Assembly: GCA_013203805.1 (NCBI GenBank)
Contig: JABMPH010000274.1
Span: forward strand, 24,117-88,116
Direction: 5' to 3'
From: Bacteroidota bacterium
Lineage (GTDB): Bacteria; Bacteroidota; Bacteroidia; Bacteroidales; F082
Length of the DNA: 64,000 bases
Every line of letters begins with the position of its first letter. Position 1 is the stretch's first letter. Positions 17,654 to 26,744 of the stretch are shown piece by piece. The notes beneath the pieces were generated by a model. That model was not told the DNA's origin and searched no databases. It was given only the letters and a program-made list of their open reading frames with translations. The translations under genes were made by a program, and so were the position numbers.

Positions 17654-19483
17654 CTATGAAGAAGTTACAACAACAGGAGTAAGTTTGTGTCGCTTTTCAA
17701 TTTCCATATAGAGAATATGCAAGGCTTGTTTACTTGCTTCAAGATCACTCATTATCTTTGATTTTGTATCCTCAAACTTATCCTTCATCTCATCAAACAA
17801 ACCTGAATAATAGCTTACACCTTCCTTTAAATTATTTGCAAAAGTTAGCAAATACTTCTCCTGTTTGTTAGTCCTTGATATTTTGGTTTCTTCAATCTTA
17901 TTTTTAAGATATTCAATATAGATACTAAGCTCTTTAATAAACATATTTGGGCGATCATTTCTTGTGATGATATTCGACCTGCCATAAATATGATCTATCA
18001 TTTCTTTCAAACTTTTAATTTTTGAAAAATATGCCAAATTTGGACCTGGACAAACTGATACTCCTTCACCTTCTACTTTTGTATCAAGTTTATTAATCAA
18101 CAAAGTTGCTGTGCTTAATCCAACACAAATACATGATTTATCAATTATCTTATCATAACTCTTTTGATGTTCATTGGATGATAATCCTTTGGCATCTAAT
18201 TCTTTTATCTTCAATCGTTGATATCGATGAGATGCAGTACAAATTGGTTTTTCGGTAAATTCAGTGTTTGATACGAGGAATTTTTTTGGACATAAACTTC
18301 CCGGTCTACCCTTTTCAGCTAAAGCCAATTTTTCGATATCTTTAGTATTCCCCCTGAGGCTATTAAAAGGAACTCCCAATGGTGAAATATTGCTTAAATA
18401 AAGATCGTCTTCTGTTGCTTCAGCTAACTCATTTAGAGTATAATCATCCACATTTGTTACTTCGGGAACCAATAAGAAAGGACTTCCCCAACCTACTGAA
18501 TCCATTCCATAATGATCCATTAAAAACTGATGTTCTTCCGCAGTTCCAACACCCCCTTGAGCGGTAATTTTAAGTGGCAGAACCTCAGCTGGTACCGTAC
18601 GGTTTTTGGCAGCTAAGGCAGCTGCTAAAATTTCATGTATGGAATATGTGAGGTCATTCCTGTTCTGTTTAAACTCAGATAAAATTGGTCCCAGCAGAAA
18701 ACCATCGGTAGCAAAGGCATGACCTCCACAATTAAGACCTGATTCGATTCTATATTCACTAACCCACAATCCTTTTTTAGCAAAGAATTTACCCTGAATT
18801 AATGCTGAACGATAATCGCTAACTTTCAGAATAATTTTCTTTTTAATAAAACCTTCCTCATTTGGGAAGAAATCATTAAAACTTTCCATATAGCTGTATA
18901 ATCTTGGGCTCATCCCTGCCGATATTACAACAGACGAGTTTAGATCACTTGTTGCAAAACCTCTAATAGCCGCATGTGCATCATTATATTCAATTGGCAA
19001 CTTCTCACCGTTAGCGTAGTTAGCCTTATCAATTTTGGTCATGATATTAACATCAATACTACCCATTGATAAATTTTCTTTAAGCCATTTTTTTATTTCA
19101 ACAACATTAAAGTACTTTTCGGTTAAACTTTCGAATTCCTTTTTAAGTTCAGAGGTATCGGGCAACATACTGAAGTATTCTTTTATCTCATGCCTTTTTT
19201 CAAGTGTAGCATTTTTGAATTCTTCAAATTTCTTTTCTGCCTGCTCATTGAGCAGGTTTAAATATGACCTTATACGTTTAGCACGGAAATCTTCGAATTT
19301 TTCTGTAATCTCATGATATGGTACTTCGAATTTTTCACTATACATTTTTCTTAATTTCTCAAGAAGAACATCATCTACTAAGGATATAACTGAATCTATA
19401 CCAAATTGACTCACTTTTAACGGAGTATCAACTGTAAATCCAATTCCCATTACCGGTATATGAAACGAATGCTTTTTATTCAT
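17654..19483 (-). CDS. Nitronate monooxygenase-like TIM-barrel protein with conserved cysteines, function unknown
   Basis: 609 residues, no signal peptide. The core resembles the NPD/nitronate monooxygenase FMN-binding TIM barrel: an early MGIGFTVDTPL/SQFGIDSVISL strand-helix, a GLNCGGH motif (Cys252, GGH 253-255) like the family's GGH, and QGGVGTAEEHQFLMDHYGMDSVGWGSPFLLVPE (from residue 309), like the phosphate-binding loop. It is almost twice the usual length, because of a helical charged insert at about residues 55-130 and a long C-terminal part. That part carries Cys398, Cys415, a CxC at 451/453 and Cys478, arranged as if to bind a metal or Fe-S cluster, and ends in coiled-coil-like helices. 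Related proteins occur in this phylum without assigned function. Neighbours give no pathway. FMN binding is inferred. Confidence 0.6.
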   Translation of the reverse strand: MNKKHSFHIPVMGIGFTVDTPLKVSQFGIDSVISLVDDVLLEKLRKMYSEKFEVPYHEITEKFEDFRAKRIRSYLNLLNEQAEKKFEEFKNATLEKRHEIKEYFSMLPDTSELKKEFESLTEKYFNVVEIKKWLKENLSMGSIDVNIMTKIDKANYANGEKLPIEYNDAHAAIRGFATSDLNSSVVISAGMSPRLYSYMESFNDFFPNEEGFIKKKIILKVSDYRSALIQGKFFAKKGLWVSEYRIESGLNCGGHAFATDGFLLGPILSEFKQNRNDLTYSIHEILAAALAAKNRTVPAEVLPLKITAQGGVGTAEEHQFLMDHYGMDSVGWGSPFLLVPEVTNVDDYTLNELAEATEDDLYLSNISPLGVPFNSLRGNTKDIEKLALAEKGRPGSLCPKKFLVSNTEFTEKPICTASHRYQRLKIKELDAKGLSSNEHQKSYDKIIDKSCICVGLSTATLLINKLDTKVEGEGVSVCPGPNLAYFSKIKSLKEMIDHIYGRSNIITRNDRPNMFIKELSIYIEYLKNKIEETKISRTNKQEKYLLTFANNLKEGVSYYSGLFDEMKDKFEDTKSKIMSDLEASKQALHILYMEIEKRHKLTPVVVTSS

Positions 19484-19578
19484 CTTTCACTATATTTTGA
19501 ATGAAATTCCTTGTCAAACGCTAATTTACAAGCAATTGAATAATTCAAGAGACTTCACTTTTTCGTAATTACTAGCCA

Positions 19579-19586
19579 CAAAGATA
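19579..19586 (-). promoter_or_regulatory. Candidate -7 element for the NPD-like gene
   Basis: TATCTTTG on the minus strand, about 95 nt upstream of ATG 19483. A TTG at 19603-19601 is only 14 nt away, closer than the usual spacer, so the call is weak. Confidence 0.3.
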
Positions 19587-19672
19587 CAACAAAACTGGAC
19601 CAACGGGTGTTATAAAATCATAAATAATTATGTATTACGATATTGCAGATTATATTTAGCCTAAATATCTAT

Positions 19673-20458
19673 TTATTTAATGCTTGTAAGAAACTCATTA
19701 ACAGCAATCCAATACTCCTCTCCCCCTCGTTGTGATTTCCAAAGCGCACGAGAACCGTGATGGCCTTCACCTAAAGGCTCAAACAATATTTGACTATCAT
19801 TCATGTCTACATTTTGCAAAAGTGATTTAACTCCTTCAGCCTCTCTTTTTGATGAAGTAACAAACATTGGTTTTTCAAATCCAGACAAGACATCGATTAG
19901 TGAACCTTTGTAATCTGATAAGTAATTACCCGGACTAAATGCAACAACAGCACCTACATTATTATTTTCTGCAGCTATGTACAATGCCAAAGTGGAAGAA
20001 TATGAACTTCCCCAAAGGATAATTGGTTTTCCGTACCTTGCAACTGCATAGTTAATCGCAGCTATAATATCAGGTTCAGCATCAATATAATCGGTATCTT
20101 TTCCATCTTCCAAAGCTCGAATTGCAGTTTCGTTAATTTTGTTACCAATTGGACCTCCCGATCGTTGATCAATTGCTATACAATTAAAACCCAGCTTATT
20201 CAATTTTTGAGCTATACCTTCATATTCAAACTTATTAAATCGTGCCTGATGACAGAGAACAATAACCGGTGAGTCCTTACTTATATCGTAAATATTGGCG
20301 CTTATCATTAAACTATCCAGAGAAGGAAACTCCACAGCAATTGGATCACTAACTTGCTTAGCATCTGCTATATTCTCTTGCGCCGAAGAACTGCCTTGGT
20401 TGCAACAATTCAATAGGATTGCACTTATTAATACCGTGATTAAAATTATATTTTTCAT
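19673..20458 (-). CDS. Alpha/beta-hydrolase lipoprotein
   Basis: 261 residues. The N-terminus MKNIILITVLISAILLNCC is a lipoprotein-like signal with Cys18/Cys19. The body is an alpha/beta hydrolase: an early VLCHQARFN segment after strand 3, the Gly-x-Ser-x nucleophile elbow in LWGSSYSSTLAL, and the late acid/His region ending in GEGHHGSRALW, consistent with a Ser-Asp-His triad of the dienelactone-hydrolase/BAAT-like type. The substrate is unknown. It starts 3 bp after the stop of the upstream epimerase gene (stop at 20462) and is probably co-transcribed with it. Confidence 0.85.
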   Translation of the reverse strand: MKNIILITVLISAILLNCCNQGSSSAQENIADAKQVSDPIAVEFPSLDSLMISANIYDISKDSPVIVLCHQARFNKFEYEGIAQKLNKLGFNCIAIDQRSGGPIGNKINETAIRALEDGKDTDYIDAEPDIIAAINYAVARYGKPIILWGSSYSSTLALYIAAENNNVGAVVAFSPGNYLSDYKGSLIDVLSGFEKPMFVTSSKREAEGVKSLLQNVDMNDSQILFEPLGEGHHGSRALWKSQRGGEEYWIAVNEFLTSIK

Positions 20459-20461
20459 TGT

Positions 20462-21397
20462 TTAGGTTTTGGGATAATCTGTTTTTATTATTTCTTTAAT
20501 ACCATCTTTATATGAAGTAGGTTTATACTTAAATCTGTTTTCAAATTTGCCACTATCAAAAACATAATCTCTGTTGTATTGATATATCATTTCAACCATC
20601 TCTTTCATGATTGGTACAAATAACCCAATTATTCTAACGAGGAATTTTGGTACTACCTGATACTTTGAAGCCACTTTCATTTCTTTGGCAATTACACTAA
20701 TCCACTCTTCGCCTGTTAAAGGATTTGAAGCTGTTGGTAAATGCCAAACCTGATTATATGCATCATCTGTATTACCAAGAATTGCGGTTGATTTACCGGC
20801 ATCGGGTGTATATGTAAATGAGTGCTTGAATTTTGCTGACCCCATCCAATTTGCTTTTTTACCCAGACTTAAGGGCTTGAAAACAGTTTCGGTTAACATG
20901 CTTGTGTTTGCTATTGAAGGGCCATAAAAATCAGCACATCTGGCAATTAATGCCACTAGTTTTCCTTTCGTAACTTCATCCATTATCAATGCAGCCATCA
21001 TAGCCCTAACCTTTCCCTTTTTACTTGGAGGATTAATTGGTGTTTCTTCAGTCATTCCATCCAAATAATTGGAATCGTACATGTAAATATTATCGAAAAA
21101 AACCAATTTGGCATTATGCTTTTTACATGCTGAAATTACATTTGAAATTAGTATTGGCCAGTTTTCCTTCCATGTTTTTAAACTATATGGAAATCCCACC
21201 GTTACATAAACAATATCTGAACCCTCAACTGCTTTATCCACCTCATCGGGAACAAGCAAATCAGCTGACATAATTATATCCGTTTCGTTTACTTTTACTG
21301 GCTTTCTACTTACTAATCTTATATCATCAGTATATTCCCTTAGTGCTTTTGCGAGTTCTATTCCAATTGCTCCACCTGAGCCAAGTATTGTTTGCAT
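20462..21397 (-). CDS. NAD(P)-dependent epimerase/dehydratase-like protein
   Basis: 311 residues, Rossmann fold with the nucleotide motif LGSGGAIGIELAKAL right at the N-terminus (GxGGxxG). It lacks a clear YxxxK pair at the usual position (DNIYMYDSNY and KGKVRAMMA are present instead), so it belongs with the atypical SDR/NmrA-like group and may not be a classical epimerase. An upstream start at 21439 adds a hydrophobic stretch with no homology; ATG 21397 fits the fold. A TATTTTTG at 21426-21419 on the minus strand could be its -7 element. It forms a pair with the hydrolase lipoprotein. Confidence 0.75.
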   Translation of the reverse strand: MQTILGSGGAIGIELAKALREYTDDIRLVSRKPVKVNETDIIMSADLLVPDEVDKAVEGSDIVYVTVGFPYSLKTWKENWPILISNVISACKKHNAKLVFFDNIYMYDSNYLDGMTEETPINPPSKKGKVRAMMAALIMDEVTKGKLVALIARCADFYGPSIANTSMLTETVFKPLSLGKKANWMGSAKFKHSFTYTPDAGKSTAILGNTDDAYNQVWHLPTASNPLTGEEWISVIAKEMKVASKYQVVPKFLVRIIGLFVPIMKEMVEMIYQYNRDYVFDSGKFENRFKYKPTSYKDGIKEIIKTDYPKT

Positions 21398-21418
21398 AGT
21401 TATAGAGTTTTTATTAAA

Positions 21419-21426
21419 CAAAAATA
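21419..21426 (-). promoter_or_regulatory. Candidate -7 element for the epimerase-hydrolase pair
   Basis: TATTTTTG on the minus strand, 21 nt upstream of ATG 21397. No -33 TTTG was found at normal spacing. Confidence 0.35.
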
Positions 21427-21554
21427 TACAAATGACCATATAAAATAGATCGCTATAAAATTAAATCAATAACAGTTTTATATTCGTACCACAATCTTTC
21501 ACAGCTATATATTCGCAAAACCTCAGTTGAATATCCTTTTGAAATTACATCAAA

Positions 21555-21578
21555 CCACCTTCGGTGGGAGTTTTTTTT
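21555..21578 (+). terminator. Orphan intrinsic terminator-like hairpin
   Basis: CCACC (21555-21559), a UUC loop and GGUGG (21563-21567), followed shortly by eight T residues (21571-21578). It faces the plus strand, where no gene lies upstream for more than 5 kb, so it may end a small RNA transcribed within this divergent intergenic region. Confidence 0.45.
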
Positions 21579-21679
21579 GGATATGTTAATTAGTTGAGAT
21601 AGCAGGTTCTGGAGGTCTATAATTAGTTAACTGTTTTATTTTCCGATTTTCCCCTTCCAATTGGTATATTCATTTTAAT

Positions 21680-21698
21680 AAACAGCGAGCTGTTTTTT
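21680..21698 (+). terminator. Second orphan terminator-like hairpin
   Basis: AAACAG-CGAG-CUGUUU hairpin (21680-21695) running into a six-T tract, on the plus strand, 133 nt upstream of the PNGase-like gene start. It is weak by itself. Together with the hairpin at 21555 it may mark small RNA ends or an attenuator. Confidence 0.35.
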
Positions 21699-21764
21699 GT
21701 GCCGGAAATATTTTCATCATATCTACAAAACCTTAGTAATATTTATCCTTTCTATAAATCTGGT

Positions 21765-21772
21765 TACTTTTG
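21765..21772 (+). promoter_or_regulatory. Candidate -7 element for the PNGase F-like gene
   Basis: TACTTTTG matches TAnnTTTG, 58 nt upstream of ATG 21831. The -33 element is not clear. Confidence 0.35.
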
Positions 21773-21830
21773 TAACAACCATTTTTATGACTGGGTTGTC
21801 ATAATTTTACAAACACTAATAAAATACACT

Positions 21831-24800
21831 ATGAAAATTATTCTTACTTTCTGCCTGGCGATATTAACATCGGCGCTTATTGCACAATCTGTTAGTGACA
21901 CTATTATTATCTCAACTTTTAATTATTCTCAAACTTCTGGCAGTGGTAACCGTGATACTTTAATTGACTTTCCGAATGATCCGGGCCAATCTTATGAGAA
22001 GATTATTATGATGTATAATATGCGATGTAAAGATGGATTAGTATCTATTCCCGGAAATACAAACAGGGGCTGTGGTGAATGGGATTACTCATGCAACACA
22101 TATATAATCGACTCGTCAAGAGTTGATTCGGTACTTAGCTATACCAACTCGCATACAATATCGGCATTTTCAGGTTCATCATTTGACTATCTTGAAACAC
22201 CCTTGTACGACTATTATCAATATCGTCAAAAGGAAGTCCAAATAAATAATACCATAAGTGAAACGTTATCAACAGTTGGATCTGGCAATTTACCCCTATC
22301 CCATACATTGGCAACCGATAATAACTCCGGAAAATCACAATACCTTTACTTACAATCTGAATTATCATCAAGTGGAATCATTGCAGGAGGCTTGGAAGGT
22401 ATCCTACTAAATGTAATAGGTACCAATGCAAATGCCGACTACTTAAGTGTTAGAATTAAACATACGGACAAAACAAATTTAGAAGGTAATGATCCTGATA
22501 ATGATGATTTTACCGAAGTTTATTTTCATGACTACCCATTGGTTAGCGGGTCGAATAGAATTCAATTTCATACTCCATTTATGTGGAACGGAACCTCAAA
22601 CATCCTGATAGAATTTTCATTTACAAATAACATAATAAGTAATGCACTTAATATTGAAGGTGAAAACACAGGAATAGTTTCGGGTATTTATGCTGTTAAT
22701 GGTTATTGCCTTAATTCTATCAATGGTAAAATTGACATACCAACTGCGCCCTTTTCAAGTATTTCTGAAGAAATAACAATTTCATTCTGGTGTTATGGAA
22801 ACGAGGCTGTTCAACCAATTCATAACAGTATACTTCATGGTGTTGACAATAACAATAACCGACAAATAAACCTCCATTTACCATGGGGAAATTCAAGCAT
22901 ATATTTTGATTGCGGAAATGATGGAACAGGTTATGACAGAATCGATAAGGCCGCCACTCCTGATGAGATAAAAGGAAGTTGGAGTCATTGGGCAATCACA
23001 AAGAATGCGACTACCGGCAACATGAAAATTTATCATAATGGCGAATTATGGCATTCAGGTACAGGCAAAACTAGACTTATTGACATTCAGGAATTTATTA
23101 TCGCAACAAGTGGAACTGCCGACCGCTCATACTATGGTAAATTTGATGAATTTAGAATTTGGGATGTTGAACTTAATCAGGAGACCATTCAAAACTGGAT
23201 GTATAAACCTGTTGTTTCGTCTCATCCAAATTACAGTAACATGGTGGCTTACTACAATATGGATGAAGGTAGCGGAAATACTATAGCTGATGTAACTCCC
23301 AATGCTGAGGTTGGTACAATATCTGAATTTTTATATTGGATGTACGAGCGTGGCAACAGCCTGAAACGTGGATTTATGGAAACCAATGAACGACCTAACA
23401 TTACTTTTGCACAAGGTGAATACACCCTTACAATTACAGATCAAATTGTTACCGATTCTGTATTATTAACACCAAATATTGTTAGAGAATATGAGATTAT
23501 TCCTAGATATGGAACTATGTTACACGATAGCATTAATCAAGTTTCTGTTACTGAATTATGGGAAGCTCAATACCAGCATATTTATAATCCGGAAGGAGTT
23601 GCCATCGATTCAACATTTGCTACAGCAACAGGAACCATTGAAATAACCGAATTAACTTATTATGCCAGATATCCATCTCAAAATGAAATAATGTCGTTTG
23701 TAACACCTTATGGAATTTATCTTGATCTAGGAATGGATGGAGAAACATGGGGGTTCGATGTAACCGATTATGCACCAATCCTAAAGGGCCCAAAACGTAT
23801 GGTAATTAGAAGAGGTGGACAGCGTCAGGAAGATATGGATATTAAATTTCTATTTATTCTTGGAACACCACCACATGATGTGTTGGATATTAATCAAATA
23901 TGGAGACCTGACAGTAAGGGCTACCAAAGTATAATCGACAATAGAGCTTTTGAGCCCCGTAATTTCTATTTCAACCCTGATGGTGATATGTTTAAGCTTC
24001 GTTCGGTTATTACGGGTCATGGCCAACAGGGTGAGTTCCAAGGACGATACCATAATTTCAACATTAACGAAGGTGATATTGAATACGAATGGAAAGTTTG
24101 GACAGAGTGTGCCGAAAACGCCATTTACCCTCAAGGAGGAACCTGGATTTACGACAGAGCAGGATGGTGTCCGGGTGCCCCAAGTACTTTATTTGAATAC
24201 AATATTACTGAGCATGTTACAGCCGGACAAAGTCACATTATCGACTACGGACTCGATTATGCAAGTGGAACATCAAACTACATTGTAAATAATCAGCTAG
24301 TTACTTATGGTGAACCAAATTTTAATTTGGATGCAGCAATTGTAAAAATATTAGAGCCAAATAGTGATGAGGCAAGTGTAAAGCGGTTTAATCCTGCTTG
24401 TTCATATCCTGAAATTGTGATTCAAAACACAGGTTCAACAACAATTACTAAGTTGGAATGTGAATTTTTTGTTGATGGTGGTGAAACCGAGACTCACACA
24501 TGGAATGGGTCATTGGATTTCCTTCAGAAAGACACCATTATACTTCCCATTGATGACCTTACTTTTTGGATTAGTGGATCAAACACTTTTACCGTTAACA
24601 TATTAAATGTAAATGAGCAGGAAGACGATTATGAATATAATAACACATATTCCACATCCTTCGAAGACATTCATGTTTATCAGGAAGGGAACTCCTATAC
24701 GGTAAAATTAAAGACCAATAATTTTGGCTACCAAACTTCGTATACACTTAAAAATGGTGCCGGAACACAGTTATATGAACGTCATAACTGTGATGACAAT

Positions 24801-25283
24801 ACAATCTATGAAGATGAATTTTACCTATTACCAGGCTGTTATGAATTACGAATTGATGACACTGGAGATAATGGGTTGGAATTTTGGGCTCAACCAAATC
24901 AGGGTGTTGGGTATTTTAAGATATTCAATCCCGCTGGAATTCATCTTTATACATTTGATCCCGACTTTGGTGGATTCGCAAGTTTTGAGTTTGGAATAGG
25001 TAATATTACTGAAATTGATGAAGTTAACAATCCATTTTATTTCAGTGTTTACCCTAATCCTGTTACGGATAAATTAAATATTAACATCCAAGGTACCGGG
25101 GACGTATTAGTAGTTGCCAAACTTACAAATTCGGTAAGTGCTGTAATTACTACAAAAAAATGGAGTTCTGTTACCAAAGAAACTGCTACTACAATCGATA
25201 TGAATAGTTTGCCTGCAGGTGTATATTTTTTAACGATTGAATATGGAAATCATACCAGGACAGAAAAAGTGATTAAGTATTAG
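21831..25283 (+). CDS. T9SS-secreted PNGase F-like protein with a LamG domain
   Basis: 1150 residues from ATG 21831, which begins a clean signal peptide (MKIILTFCLAIL...AQS); the longer frame from 21699 is rejected. The N-terminal part has RGCGEWDYSCNTYI with Asp85, in the position of the PNGase F WD active-site motif. Residues about 290-460 form a concanavalin-A/LamG domain (ISFWCYG, SWSHWAITKN, KFDEFRIWDVEL). The C-terminal catalytic half has TDYAPILKGPKRM, ITGHGQQGEF (His730), ECAENAIYPQGGTW and RAGWCPGAP (Cys780), characteristic of peptide-N-glycosidase F-related proteins. Family members cleave N-glycans from Asn. Residues about 1070-1150 (YPNPVTDKLNI...GVYFLTIEYG...TEKVIKY) are a T9SS type A sorting domain, so export to the cell surface is expected. 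Activity is inferred. Confidence 0.82.
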   Translation: MKIILTFCLAILTSALIAQSVSDTIIISTFNYSQTSGSGNRDTLIDFPNDPGQSYEKIIMMYNMRCKDGLVSIPGNTNRGCGEWDYSCNTYIIDSSRVDSVLSYTNSHTISAFSGSSFDYLETPLYDYYQYRQKEVQINNTISETLSTVGSGNLPLSHTLATDNNSGKSQYLYLQSELSSSGIIAGGLEGILLNVIGTNANADYLSVRIKHTDKTNLEGNDPDNDDFTEVYFHDYPLVSGSNRIQFHTPFMWNGTSNILIEFSFTNNIISNALNIEGENTGIVSGIYAVNGYCLNSINGKIDIPTAPFSSISEEITISFWCYGNEAVQPIHNSILHGVDNNNNRQINLHLPWGNSSIYFDCGNDGTGYDRIDKAATPDEIKGSWSHWAITKNATTGNMKIYHNGELWHSGTGKTRLIDIQEFIIATSGTADRSYYGKFDEFRIWDVELNQETIQNWMYKPVVSSHPNYSNMVAYYNMDEGSGNTIADVTPNAEVGTISEFLYWMYERGNSLKRGFMETNERPNITFAQGEYTLTITDQIVTDSVLLTPNIVREYEIIPRYGTMLHDSINQVSVTELWEAQYQHIYNPEGVAIDSTFATATGTIEITELTYYARYPSQNEIMSFVTPYGIYLDLGMDGETWGFDVTDYAPILKGPKRMVIRRGGQRQEDMDIKFLFILGTPPHDVLDINQIWRPDSKGYQSIIDNRAFEPRNFYFNPDGDMFKLRSVITGHGQQGEFQGRYHNFNINEGDIEYEWKVWTECAENAIYPQGGTWIYDRAGWCPGAPSTLFEYNITEHVTAGQSHIIDYGLDYASGTSNYIVNNQLVTYGEPNFNLDAAIVKILEPNSDEASVKRFNPACSYPEIVIQNTGSTTITKLECEFFVDGGETETHTWNGSLDFLQKDTIILPIDDLTFWISGSNTFTVNILNVNEQEDDYEYNNTYSTSFEDIHVYQEGNSYTVKLKTNNFGYQTSYTLKNGAGTQLYERHNCDDNTIYEDEFYLLPGCYELRIDDTGDNGLEFWAQPNQGVGYFKIFNPAGIHLYTFDPDFGGFASFEFGIGNITEIDEVNNPFYFSVYPNPVTDKLNINIQGTGDVLVVAKLTNSVSAVITTKKWSSVTKETATTIDMNSLPAGVYFLTIEYGNHTRTEKVIKY

Positions 25284-25327
25284 TTTCTATTATAACCTAT
25301 ATTTGCATGCACGAATTTGCAAATAAC

Positions 25328-26743
25328 ATGGCAATACAAAAGAAAAAATTACTACTAATAAATCCTCTAAACTCTGGTACCAAAGGACTAATAATACACA
25401 AACAAGTAATTTACCCACCTTTGGGTCTTGGCATAATTGCAACCCTAACTCCTGATAATTGGGAAGTGGAATTGCTTGATGAGAATTTTGATGAATTTGA
25501 ATACCGTAAAGCTGATCTGGTAGCATTAACCGCTCTTACATCCAGTGTAACCAGGGCATATGAAATAGCTGCAACATATCGTGAAAAGGGAATACCCACA
25601 GTACTTGGTGGAATTCATGCTTCGATGATGCCTGAAGAGGCGAAAAACCTTGTTGACACAGTTGTTATTGGTGAAGTAGAAAGTGTTTGGAAAACACTAA
25701 TTGAGGACTTTGAAAAAGGAGAGCTAAAAAAACAGTATTTGGGCAAATTATTGTCGATGGAAAATGCTATTCGACCCACAAGAAGTCTGTTCCATAAAGA
25801 TTACAATTTCGCCAGTGTCCAAACAACTCGTGGTTGCCCAATGAGTTGTGATTTTTGCTCGGTGCATACATTCAATGGAAACTGTTACAGATTAAGGCCG
25901 GTTGAAGAAGTTCTGGATGAGCTTGAAACAATAGAACACAACATGGTTTATTTTGTTGATGATAACCTTATCGGATATGGGAAAAAATCGCAACAAAGAG
26001 CCATTGAATTATTTAAAGGAATTATTGATCGTGGAATAAAGATTGAATGGTTCTGTTCAGCATCCATGAACTTTGCTGATAATGAAGAAGTATTGGAATA
26101 TGCATCCAAAAGTGGATGTAGAATGGTTCTTCTTGGAATCGAGTCGGAGCGTATTGACCAGCTACAAGACATGAATAAAAAGCTTAATGCTAAAATGGGC
26201 ATCGATAGCTACGACAAGGTTTTCAGCACAATACACAAATATGGCATTGCAGTTATGGGAGCTTTTATTTACGGATTACCAACTGACACACCAGAGACCA
26301 TGGCAGCGCGCACCGAATATATCAACAATGCATCAATTGATGCAGTACAGGCAACCATATTAACGCCTCTTCCCGGAACAGGTTTATTTAATCGTATGAT
26401 TGAAGACAACAAAATTACTCTCAATAATTACCCCGAAGATTGGCAACATTATCATTTTGGCAAAGTAGTTTTTAAACATGAACTGATGGATCATGAAACC
26501 ATTAGTAATGAAATTGCATTAAACTGGGATAAGCTTTATAACGAAAATACACTGAAAAAGAAATTCATCCGAACTCTAAAACAAACAAAAAGCCCCATTG
26601 CAGGTATCTGGTCCTATGGATCAAATCTTCAATATTATAATCTGGTTTTTGAACATGATGAAAGTAGGCCACATCTTGATTTAGTCGATATTTTTGGATT
26701 AAAGGAAATTGGCGAGAACCCTTTTATCAAGCAACAATTGTAA
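25328..26743 (+). CDS. B12-binding-domain radical SAM protein (first of tandem pair)
   Basis: 471 residues from ATG 25328 (ATG 25307 also possible; the inner start aligns with the paralogue). Residues 1-140 form a cobalamin-binding-like Rossmann domain without the DxHxxG motif, as in many radical SAM B12 enzymes. The [4Fe-4S] site is CPMSCDFC with Cys170, Cys174 and Cys177. The barrel follows (VYFVDDNLIGY, WFCSASMNFAD, LLGIES) and then a DUF4070-like C-terminal domain. Members methylate or rearrange lipids, antibiotics or tetrapyrroles. The product is unknown. It is separated from its close paralogue by 1 bp, and a cysteate-synthase-like gene follows. Confidence 0.88.
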   Translation: MAIQKKKLLLINPLNSGTKGLIIHKQVIYPPLGLGIIATLTPDNWEVELLDENFDEFEYRKADLVALTALTSSVTRAYEIAATYREKGIPTVLGGIHASMMPEEAKNLVDTVVIGEVESVWKTLIEDFEKGELKKQYLGKLLSMENAIRPTRSLFHKDYNFASVQTTRGCPMSCDFCSVHTFNGNCYRLRPVEEVLDELETIEHNMVYFVDDNLIGYGKKSQQRAIELFKGIIDRGIKIEWFCSASMNFADNEEVLEYASKSGCRMVLLGIESERIDQLQDMNKKLNAKMGIDSYDKVFSTIHKYGIAVMGAFIYGLPTDTPETMAARTEYINNASIDAVQATILTPLPGTGLFNRMIEDNKITLNNYPEDWQHYHFGKVVFKHELMDHETISNEIALNWDKLYNENTLKKKFIRTLKQTKSPIAGIWSYGSNLQYYNLVFEHDESRPHLDLVDIFGLKEIGENPFIKQQL

Positions 26744-26744
26744 T

